Below, in pieces: positions 57,959 through 64,000 of a DNA stretch of 64,000 nt. Positions within the stretch are counted from its first letter, which is position 1. The number at the start of each line of letters is the position of its first letter. The translations under genes and the position numbers were made by a program. Below the pieces are notes generated by a model. That model was not told the DNA's origin and ran no database searches. It saw only the letters and a list, made by a program, of their open reading frames with translations. The stretch comes from Streptomyces candidus (GTDB taxonomy: Bacteria > Actinomycetota > Actinomycetes > Streptomycetales > Streptomycetaceae), in the NCBI RefSeq assembly GCF_014207445.1, contig NZ_JACHEM010000009.1:248001-312000 (forward strand), given 5' to 3'.

Positions 57959-59259
57959 CCGGGCGTGCGCCCCAGGCACTGCACGGCGACCCGCCCGGCG
58001 GGCTCAGGGCGATACTCGTGTGGGGCGTTGGCGTCGCCGTCTACTTCGTCGCCGTCACCTTCCGCACCAGCCTGGGCGTCGCCGGCCTGGATGCCGCCGA
58101 CCGCTTCCAGGTCAACGCCTCCGCCCTGTCCACCTTCTCGATCCTGCAACTGCTCGTGTACGCGGGCATGCAGATACCCGTCGGCCTGCTGGTCGACCGC
58201 CTGGGCACGAAGAAGGTCCTGCTCATCGGGATCATCCTGTTCACCGTCGGACAGCTCGGCTTCGCCCTGTCGCCCAGTTACGGCACGGCGCTCGCCTCCC
58301 GGGCCCTGCTCGGCTGCGGCGACGCGATGACCTTCATCAGTGTGCTGCGGCTGGGCACCCGCTGGTTCCCGGCCCGGCGCGGACCCATGATCGCGCAGGT
58401 CGCAGCCCTGTTCGGGATGGCGGGAAACCTGGTCTCGACGCTGGTGATCGCACGCTCGCTGAACGGGTACGGGTGGACGACCACCTTCGTGGGCAGCACG
58501 GCGGCCGGCGTCGTCGTTCTCGTACTGACCCTCGTCCTGCTGAAGGACCACCCCGAGGGGCACGAGAGTGCGCCGGCGCCAAAGGCCGGACCCGCCTTCG
58601 TGCGGGAGCAGATCGCGGCGGCCTGGCGGGAGCCGGGGACGCGTCTGGGGATGTGGGTGCACTTCACCACTCAGTTCCCGGCGATGGTGTTCCTGCTGCT
58701 GTGGGGGATGCCGTTCCTGGTGCAGGCACAGGGCATGACGCGGGCGGCGGCCGGTGAACTGCTGACTCTGGTCGTACTCTCCAACATGGTGATCGGCCTG
58801 GTGTACGGGCAGGTGATCGCCCGGCACCACGCGGCCAGGGTGCCGCTCGCGCTCGGCACTGTGGGGGCGACGGCCGTGCTGTGGGGGACCGTGATCGCCT
58901 ACCCGGCACCGCACGTACCGGCGTGGCTGCTCGTCACGCTGTGCGTGGTGCTCGGGGCCTGCGGGCCCGCCTCCATGATCGGCTTCGACTTCGCGCGTCC
59001 CGCGAACCCGCCCGAGCGGCAGGGCACCGCCTCCGGCATCGTCAACATGGGCGGTTTCGTCGCCTCGATGACGACGCTGCTGGCGGTGGGCGTACTGCTC
59101 GACGCCACCGGCGACAACTACCGGATCGCCTTCGCCTCGGTGTTCGTGCTGGAGGCCCTGGGGCTGACGCAGATCCTGCGGCTGCGCACCCGGACTGCCA
59201 GGCGCGAGCGGGACCACCTGGTGGCGAGCCGGGTGGAGGCGGTGCATGTTCCGGTGTGA
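57955..59259 (+). CDS. MFS transporter
   Basis: A 434-residue permease with twelve predicted helices. The loop after helix 2 has GLLVDRLGTKKVLL, the MFS A-motif, and helix 4 carries ALLGCGDAMTFISVLRLGTRWF. A charged cytosolic loop divides the two halves. It probably takes up or exports an organic acid or sugar acid, judged from the FCD regulator encoded with it. It overlaps the regulator gene (ATGA). Confidence 0.88.
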   Translation: MTGRAPQALHGDPPGGLRAILVWGVGVAVYFVAVTFRTSLGVAGLDAADRFQVNASALSTFSILQLLVYAGMQIPVGLLVDRLGTKKVLLIGIILFTVGQLGFALSPSYGTALASRALLGCGDAMTFISVLRLGTRWFPARRGPMIAQVAALFGMAGNLVSTLVIARSLNGYGWTTTFVGSTAAGVVVLVLTLVLLKDHPEGHESAPAPKAGPAFVREQIAAAWREPGTRLGMWVHFTTQFPAMVFLLLWGMPFLVQAQGMTRAAAGELLTLVVLSNMVIGLVYGQVIARHHAARVPLALGTVGATAVLWGTVIAYPAPHVPAWLLVTLCVVLGACGPASMIGFDFARPANPPERQGTASGIVNMGGFVASMTTLLAVGVLLDATGDNYRIAFASVFVLEALGLTQILRLRTRTARRERDHLVASRVEAVHVPV

Positions 59260-59289
59260 GCGGGTCCACCCGCGACGGTGCCCCGGAGG

Positions 59290-60120
59290 CTACGGCGTGA
59301 CGGCGAAGTTCCGCAGGATCTCACGCGCCAGTTCCTCGTCGCCCTCGATCTTGACGAGGTCGGCGACGGACCCGTACCGCACCCGGCCGCAGGCCAGCCG
59401 GTAGAAGGTCTCCCAGTCGAGCGCGATCGTGACCAGCGGGCCCAGCGAGGGGGTGCCGTCGATGGTGCCGGTGCCCTGCTCGTCGACACGGACGGTGCGC
59501 AGGAACTCGACGGGACCGTGCACGTCGAAGACGACCGCGGAGTTCGGCGGGGCGCCGGCGTCCTTGGCGACGACCTTCGGCAGGGAGGACAGCAGCAGGT
59601 CGCGTGCGACGTAGGCGCCCGGCGAGTCCAGGTCGCCCGGCTGGTGGAAGGTGGTGCGGAGGTCCTGCTCGTGCACCCATACGTCGAACGCCCGCAGTCG
59701 CGTGGCCAGTTCGAGGGACTGCTGCTGCCCGCCGAGCGGGGAGCGGATCAGGGTGTCGGGGGAGCGGGTCTCGTTCCGCAGCTGCCGGTTGCGGCGGATG
59801 ATCGTGTACTCCAGCTCCGAGGTCATCTCGGGAGCGGTGTGGTGGCGTCGTACATCGACCTGCACCTCGACGTAGCGGGCGAGGTCGGACGTGATGTGAA
59901 AGAGGTCGCTGGGCAGCGTGTGGATCGGGCGGGGGTCGCCCAGCATCTCGCACTCCATGCCGATCACATGGGAGACGACGTCGCGCACCGACCAGCCCGG
60001 GCACGGCGTGCGGCGGTTCCACTCGCCCTCGACGAGCGGCTGGACCAGCTCGGATATCGCCTCGATGGAGTGGGACCAGGCGTCGGCGTAGGTCTGCAGA
60101 GCGGGATGGTGGACGGTCAC
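59290..60120 (-). CDS. Mycothiol-dependent maleylpyruvate isomerase-family (DinB-like) protein
   Basis: A 276-residue protein. The N-terminal helical domain has the metal-site pattern WNRRTPCPGWSVRDVVSHVIGMECEML (His and Glu ligands), ending in DVWVHEQDLR. A C-terminal SCP2-like domain follows (LGPLVTIALDWETFYRLACGR). Members use mycothiol in thiol-dependent isomerisation or transfer. The substrate is unknown. GTG start with AAGGGG. It is divergent from the amidase gene. Confidence 0.85.
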   Translation of the reverse strand: MTVHHPALQTYADAWSHSIEAISELVQPLVEGEWNRRTPCPGWSVRDVVSHVIGMECEMLGDPRPIHTLPSDLFHITSDLARYVEVQVDVRRHHTAPEMTSELEYTIIRRNRQLRNETRSPDTLIRSPLGGQQQSLELATRLRAFDVWVHEQDLRTTFHQPGDLDSPGAYVARDLLLSSLPKVVAKDAGAPPNSAVVFDVHGPVEFLRTVRVDEQGTGTIDGTPSLGPLVTIALDWETFYRLACGRVRYGSVADLVKIEGDEELAREILRNFAVTP

Positions 60121-60310
60121 GGGACCCCTTGAGCGGTTCAGTGGCGGCGGCGCGGGCAGTGCGGACGGTGTGTGCGGACTGAGTGCGGGCAGTACGTACC
60201 GGGTGGCGGGTTCGAACGCTAAGTTACGCTGCCGACAGGCACCCCGGCAGTGCTTTCGTGTGACGATCGTAGGCCTGTGTTGACGGCTCGAATGCCAGGA
60301 CGGTGGTAGT

Positions 60311-61105
60311 GTGCGCGCCTCTCTGCTCCAGATCGATGTAAATGAAGACGAATCGGCCAATTCCCGCCGGGAGAGGGTCGCTTCGCTGGTACGGGCGCAG
60401 CAGGACAGCGACCTCGTGGTGCTTCCCGAACTCTGGCCCACCGGTGCCTGGGCCTACGAGGGCTTCGCCGACGAGGCGGAACCCCTGGAGGGTCCGACGT
60501 ACGAGGTGATGGCGAAGGCGGCCCGAGACGCCGGGGTCTGGCTGCACGCCGGCTCCTTCGTGGAGCGGGACCCGGAGGGTCCGCTGTACAACACCTCCCT
60601 CGTCTTCTCCCCCGACGGCTCCCTGGTCGCCGCCTACCGGAAGATCCACCGCTTCGGTTTCGACGGTGGTGAGGCCGTACTGCTGGGCGCGGGGCAGGAG
60701 TTGGTGACCGTGCCGATGCCCGGACTGCGCCTGGGGCTGGCGACCTGTTACGACCTGCGCTTCCCGGAACTGTTCCGGGGACTGGTCGACGCGGGAGCGG
60801 ACGCCTTCGTCCTCCCCGCCGGTTGGCCCGCACGGCGGCGCGGGCACTGGACGCTGCTGGCCCGCGCACGGGCCGTCGAGAACCAGGCCTACGTCCTGGC
60901 CTGCGGCACCGCGGGCACGCACGCGGGCGTCGAACAGGCTGGGCACAGCATCGTCGTCGACCCGTGGGGCGAGGTACTGGCGGAGGCGGGGACGGGCGAG
61001 GAGGTACTGGTCGTGGACCTGGACCCGGCGCTGCCCGGCGACACCCGTGAGAAGTTCCCCGTGTTGAAGGACCGCCTCCTCGGGTTCCCGGCACCGCGCC
61101 GCTAG
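60311..61105 (+). CDS. Nitrilase-superfamily carbon-nitrogen hydrolase
   Basis: A 264-residue amidase with the full Glu-Lys-Cys triad: Glu40 (VVLPELWPTG), Lys111 (YRKIHRF) and Cys146 (LATCYDLRFPE). It resembles Nit2-type omega-amidases and other small amidases. The substrate is not known. The GTG at 60311 starts exactly where the family begins (VRASLLQIDV). A TTGACG box lies 26 bp upstream, but the -10 is unclear. A short GC hairpin follows the gene. Confidence 0.87.
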   Translation: MRASLLQIDVNEDESANSRRERVASLVRAQQDSDLVVLPELWPTGAWAYEGFADEAEPLEGPTYEVMAKAARDAGVWLHAGSFVERDPEGPLYNTSLVFSPDGSLVAAYRKIHRFGFDGGEAVLLGAGQELVTVPMPGLRLGLATCYDLRFPELFRGLVDAGADAFVLPAGWPARRRGHWTLLARARAVENQAYVLACGTAGTHAGVEQAGHSIVVDPWGEVLAEAGTGEEVLVVDLDPALPGDTREKFPVLKDRLLGFPAPRR

Positions 61106-61197
61106 CGCTTCCCGAGCCCCACAGCCGGGGCGTCCGGACTTTCCGGGCCGCACCGCCGGGGCTCTTTCCCGCCGCCCCGCCAAGGCCTCGCCCTTGT

Positions 61198-61219
61198 CCG
61201 CCCCGTCTGCGCGGGGCGG
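61198..61219. terminator. 8-bp stem hairpin between convergent genes
   Basis: CCGCCCCG (61198-61205) pairs with CGGGGCGG (61212-61219) around TCTGCG. It lies between the amidase and LURP-one-like genes. Confidence 0.6.
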
Positions 61220-61224
61220 CGGGG

Positions 61225-61719
61225 TCAGTCCTCGTCCCGTTCCTTCTCGGCCATGCGGATGACGCACACGGCGACGGCGATCATCAGAGGTGCGTCCGCG
61301 TCCTCCCGCACGACGTTGACCGCGTACGTGTCCCGCATCCGGAACCACTTCCTCGAAATGTGGGCGAGGAGTTCGCCGTCGTACTCCACGGCGAACTCCC
61401 GGTCCAGCACCCGCCCGCTGACGTCCAGCTCGGTGCCTTCGTTGAGCGTGACCCGGTAGTGGTTGCGGATCAGCGACAGCCGCTTCTTGCGGACCGTCGC
61501 CAGCGTCCCGCCGTCCCGCTCGATGGTCATCGAGTCCCGCAGGCTGACCATCTTCGCCCTGAGCGTGATCAGTACGCGCCCGTGCGGATCCTTGATCTCC
61601 AGGGTGTCGCGCAGCCGCAGCGCCTTCCCGTCGACCAGGAAGGCGTGCCGTCCTTGCTCGTCCTCGATCCAGTAGTCGTCGCCGATGCCGAAGATCTTGT
61701 CGCGTACGAGGAATTTCAT
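61225..61719 (-). CDS. LURP-one-related (tubby-like) protein
   Basis: A 164-residue protein of the LOR family. MKFLVRDKIFGIGDDYWIEDEQGRHAFLVDGKALRLRDTLEIKD shows the repeated beta-strand pattern of the tubby/LURP barrel, with LITLRAKMVSLRDSMTIERDG and HISRKWFRMRDTYAV following. Related barrels can bind phosphoinositides, or serve as scramblase-like folds. The bacterial role is unknown. Its ATG overlaps the TGA of a short relic ORF upstream. Confidence 0.82.
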   Translation of the reverse strand: MKFLVRDKIFGIGDDYWIEDEQGRHAFLVDGKALRLRDTLEIKDPHGRVLITLRAKMVSLRDSMTIERDGGTLATVRKKRLSLIRNHYRVTLNEGTELDVSGRVLDREFAVEYDGELLAHISRKWFRMRDTYAVNVVREDADAPLMIAVAVCVIRMAEKERDED

Positions 61720-61841
61720 GTTCTGACGAATACCCGCCCCTGTGACCGCGTCACGCCCGCGGCGGCACGACCCTGATGTTGAACCAGACCGGTTGCTACT
61801 GCCCTTGCTACGTTTCTTGTGCCGAGAATTCCGATTCGCAT
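61716..61841 (-). pseudogene. N-terminal relic of an F420-dependent NADP reductase-like protein
   Basis: A 41-residue ORF beginning MRIGILGTRNVARAVATGL, close to the MRIGILGTGNVARALA start of NAD(P)-binding F420-dependent oxidoreductases. The rest of the enzyme (about 170 residues) is absent, and the sequence after residue 20 is unlike it. The stop overlaps the LURP-one gene start (ATGA). It may be a truncated remnant or a short leader. Confidence 0.5.
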
Positions 61842-61956
61842 GCGGGAAACGTAGGCGCCCCCAACCTGACTGGGGATCGGTCGTGCGGCCCTGCGCATTG
61901 GTCCTTTGTCCGTACCCCGCCGGACCTCCGCTCTCCTGATGACCGCGCTCTTGTTC

Positions 61957-62451
61957 CTACGGCCCGGCCGTCGAGCTGTGGCGTACGTACGTCAGGCCCG
62001 GGCTGCCGGCGAAGTCCGCCGTGCCCGTCGGGACGAAGCCGGTACGGGCCAGGACCGCACGGGAGGCCGCATTGTCGAGGGTGGTCTCGGCGCGGAGGGT
62101 GTGGATGCCGTAGCGATCGGCCGCGAGGGCGCAGAGTTCCAGGACGGCGGACGTCGCGAGGCCACGTCCGGTGGCCTTCTCGGCCAGACGGTAGCCGATC
62201 TCGGCTTCGCCGTCGGCGATGTCGACGAGGTTGAAGCGGCCTAGCACCTCGCCGTTCTCGTCCACGAGCACGTGGAAGGCGATCGCGCCGGTGGCCTGCT
62301 CGGCGAGCCGCGCTTCGTGCCGGGCGCTGAACTCGGCGAAGAACGTGTCGCCGCGGTCGGGCACCGAGGCGACGAAGAAGCCCCGGTTCTCCCGCTCGAA
62401 GGTCAGAAGGGCAGGGGCGTGCTCGGCGCGCAACGGCTGGAGTCGAGGCAT
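61957..62451 (-). CDS. GNAT family acetyltransferase
   Basis: A 164-residue acetyltransferase. GEVLGRFNLVDIADGEAEIGYRLAEKATGRGLATSAV covers the strand-turn-helix where acetyl-CoA binds (motif A, KATGRGLAT), and NAASRAVLARTGFVPTGT is the C-terminal motif B. It resembles RimJ/RimL-type enzymes and probably acetylates an N-terminus or small amine. The ATG is at 62451. It is divergent from a region with two parS sites. Confidence 0.87.
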   Translation of the reverse strand: MPRLQPLRAEHAPALLTFERENRGFFVASVPDRGDTFFAEFSARHEARLAEQATGAIAFHVLVDENGEVLGRFNLVDIADGEAEIGYRLAEKATGRGLATSAVLELCALAADRYGIHTLRAETTLDNAASRAVLARTGFVPTGTADFAGSPGLTYVRHSSTAGP

Positions 62452-62526
62452 GCGAGGAGGCTAGGCGTGAGAGGGAACTCGAAGCCAACGAATTGCCGCG
62501 TCCGGCTCGGGACGCGCGCTCGCCGT

Positions 62527-62540
62527 GTTTCACGTGAAAC
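62527..62540. other. parS: parS site (exact)
   Basis: Exact GTTTCACGTGAAAC in the intergenic region, 28 bp from a second exact copy, so the two centres sit on nearly the same helical face (about 2.7 turns). Confidence 0.92.
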
Positions 62541-62554
62541 GCCCAGGGGTGACC

Positions 62555-62568
62555 GTTTCACGTGAAAC
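62555..62568. other. parS: parS site (exact)
   Basis: Exact GTTTCACGTGAAAC, the partner of the site at 62527. Confidence 0.92.
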
Positions 62569-62850
62569 CTTCTCGGTCGGGGTGGGACAGGGACGTACGG
62601 AATCCGGCTGGCACCTGTGATCGGCTTGTCGTTGCGTCCGGTCTCGTGCGAGGGCGGGGCGACGGTAACCGGCGACCTGCGTGCGGGTCCGCCGGGTGCC
62701 GCCCGTCGACATAGGTGGTGCCACGGTGGTGCCTTCGTGGTGCTGCTTGAGCGTCAATTGCTCGCTGCGCGGTCCTGGCAGTCGGCTGGTTCTGGGCAAG
62801 AAGTGCAGCTCAAAAGCCCATGCGCCAGAAAAAAGTCGGAGTGGCTCGCC

Positions 62851-62882
62851 ATGGCGCATCAGGTGTGCCATGATGGCGCCAT
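62851..62882 (+). promoter_or_regulatory. Inverted repeat and leaderless promoter of the RHH gene
   Basis: ATGGCGCATCA (62851-62861) and TGATGGCGCCAT (62871-62882) are inverted copies with one extra base. TGCCATGAT (62866-62874) is an extended -10 ending 6 nt before the ATG at 62881. An RHH protein could repress itself here. Confidence 0.55.
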
Positions 62883-63402
62883 GGACCTGACCCCCTACGT
62901 CGACAACCTCCGGCACGAGCTGGCCGTCGCTGCGGACGCCGGTGGCGACGACGCCCGCGCCCTCGCCGAACGGCTCACCGCCCCCCTGGAGTCGGCCGCC
63001 CGGCTGACCCTTCTCAGCGCACTGTCCGCGGCTATGGGCGAGGTGACCCTGGAGCTGGCGCCGGGATCGGTCGATGTACGACTGCGCGGACTCGACCCGG
63101 AGTTCGTCGTGACGCCGCCGCCGGCCGCCGAGCCGTTCCAGGAGGCACGGGAGCCGGTCGCGGGTCCCCCCGCTCCGCCCCTGCCGCCCGTGGAGGCCGA
63201 CGACGGGGCCACGGCGCGGATCAACTTCCGTCTCCCCGCCCACCTCAAGGCCCAGGCCGAGAGCGCCGCGAGCCGCGAGGGCCTGTCGGTCAACGCCTGG
63301 CTGGTACGCGCGGTGTCCGCGGCAGTCGACGGCGCCGCCCACCCTCGTACGCCGCAGCGGACCCAGACCGTCGGACAGAGCATCACGGGCTGGGTGCGCT
63401 GA
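62881..63402 (+). CDS. Ribbon-helix-helix protein (HicB/Arc-like)
   Basis: A 173-residue protein. The N-terminal half is helical (LTPYVDNLRHELAVAADAGG) with a SAARLTLLSALSAAMGEVTLEL segment, a Pro-rich linker follows, and the C-terminus has an RHH DNA-binding fold (ARINFRLPAHLKAQAESAASREGLSVNAWLVRAVSAAV). It is often annotated as a HicB-type antitoxin, yet no HicA toxin is present. The ATG at 62881 looks leaderless. A DUF4097 gene starts 81 bp after its stop and is probably co-regulated. Confidence 0.8.
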   Translation: MDLTPYVDNLRHELAVAADAGGDDARALAERLTAPLESAARLTLLSALSAAMGEVTLELAPGSVDVRLRGLDPEFVVTPPPAAEPFQEAREPVAGPPAPPLPPVEADDGATARINFRLPAHLKAQAESAASREGLSVNAWLVRAVSAAVDGAAHPRTPQRTQTVGQSITGWVR

Positions 63403-63483
63403 CCGCGCCCCGCCCGCCCCTCCGCACCTGTACTACCTCCCACCAGCGAAGACGCATCACCGACTCAAGAGGACGGGACAGCC

Positions 63484-64000
63484 ATGCCTTCTTACGACAC
63501 TCCCGAACCGATCTCGGTCAGCGCGCACGTCGGGGCCGGTTCCATCCGGTTCACCGCGAGCGACCGTGGCGACACCGCCGTCGAGGTCCGGCCGCAGAAC
63601 CAGGACAAGAAGAACGTGCGGGCCGCCGAACAGACGGAGGTTTCGTATGCGGGCGGCGTCCTGTCCGTCAAGACGAGGCAGCGTGCCGTGATCGGCCCCA
63701 CCGGTGCCGTCGACGTCACGGTCGTCCTTCCCGCGGGCTCGCGTGTCGACGTGACCGGCTCCTGGGTCCAGGTCCTGGCAGAGGGCCGGCTCGGAACGGT
63801 ACGAGTGAAGACCTCGGCCGGAGACGTCCGCCTCGACACCACGGGGTCGCTGGACCTGAACGCCTCCCACGGTTCGATCACCGTGGACCGCGTGGAGGGC
63901 AACGCGCAGATCACCACCAGCTCGGGCAGCCTGCGCGTCGGCCACGTCGACGGCACCGCCGTCCTGAAGAACTCGCACGGCAGCACACACGTCGGTGCGA
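63484..64000 (+). CDS. DUF4097 beta-strand repeat protein (3' end outside window)
   Basis: The first 172 residues are present. Repeated short beta motifs (GSIRFTAS, GDVRLDTTG, GSITVDRVEG, GSLRVGHVDG, GSTHVG) with a period of about 20 residues indicate a right-handed beta-helix or adhesin-like DUF4097 domain. There is no signal peptide. The ATG follows GAGGACGGG. Related proteins help in envelope stress responses in Firmicutes (LiaX-like), but the role here is open. Confidence 0.8.
   Translation, partial: MPSYDTPEPISVSAHVGAGSIRFTASDRGDTAVEVRPQNQDKKNVRAAEQTEVSYAGGVLSVKTRQRAVIGPTGAVDVTVVLPAGSRVDVTGSWVQVLAEGRLGTVRVKTSAGDVRLDTTGSLDLNASHGSITVDRVEGNAQITTSSGSLRVGHVDGTAVLKNSHGSTHVGA

Larger units (their letters stand above)
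62452..62880. other. 429-bp intergenic region with parS pair
   Basis: Besides the two parS sites it holds a near-perfect inverted repeat at 62851-62882 next to the RHH gene. An open frame across 62617-62880 lacks codon bias and similarity and looks like chance. Confidence 0.55.

Noticed and set aside
62881..63402. Toxin-antitoxin locus
   Set aside because: Only the RHH protein is present; no HicA-size ORF lies next to it in the window.

Overview
The window is high-GC actinobacterial chromosome. Gene order and content point to Streptomyces: crgA, two class E sortases, the fhaA-fhaB-pstP-rodA-pbpA-pknB locus, mycothiol-type enzymes and two sets of branched-chain 2-oxoacid dehydrogenase genes. 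GTG starts are common, many neighbouring genes overlap by 4 bp (ATGA/GTGA), and several genes look leaderless. Nine ParB-type parS palindromes (seven exact GTTTCACGTGAAAC, two with one mismatch) are spread over the 64 kb. This places the window in the origin-proximal centromere region.

Layout. 1-4.8 kb: crgA (cut by the window edge), a DUF881 protein, a decayed sortase, a 59-residue membrane protein, a TrpG/PabA glutaminase and two class E sortases. 4.9-13 kb (minus strand): the growth and division signalling operon fhaA, fhaB, pstP, rodA, pbpA, pknB. 13.3-19.9 kb: tRNA-Leu(CAG), a GT-C-type membrane protein, a MarR regulator divergent from a membrane protein, DUF2252, a J-domain-like protein and rhodanese. 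20-31.6 kb: the phenylacetate system, with paaABCDE on the minus strand, paaN divergent from paaH plus a TetR regulator, and an acyl-CoA dehydrogenase relic. A DUF5819/HTTM membrane pair and a SpoU-type RNA methylase lie between these parts.

31.6-36.1 kb: Lrp-type bkdR divergent from bkdFGH. 36.1-40.8 kb: a MobA-DUF6457 fusion, moeA, a TrkA-N potassium channel and a quinone oxidoreductase. 41-46.2 kb: a bacterial proteasome activator, a MacB-like ABC pair and a PadR regulator. 46.3-53.3 kb: a secreted Pro/Ala-rich protein, two divergent Ser/Thr kinases, an APH-fold kinase, an FMN split-barrel protein and a response regulator with no kinase beside it. 53.6-57.2 kb: bkdABC. 57.3-64 kb: a GntR regulator with an MFS transporter, a mycothiol-dependent isomerase-like protein, a nitrilase-family amidase, a LURP-one protein, GNAT, an RHH protein and the start of a DUF4097 protein.

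Regulatory themes. The 14-mer ACCGAACGATCGGT lies before paaA and in the paaN/paaH divergent region, and with one mismatch before bkdFGH. This suggests that the TetR protein encoded after paaH may link phenylacetate and branched-chain acyl-CoA metabolism. PadR and MarR genes carry palindromes at or near their own starts. Strong hairpins separate most convergent transcription units.

Relics. A third sortase, an acyl-CoA dehydrogenase beside the paa genes and the first residues of an F420-dependent NADP reductase-like protein all appear broken.
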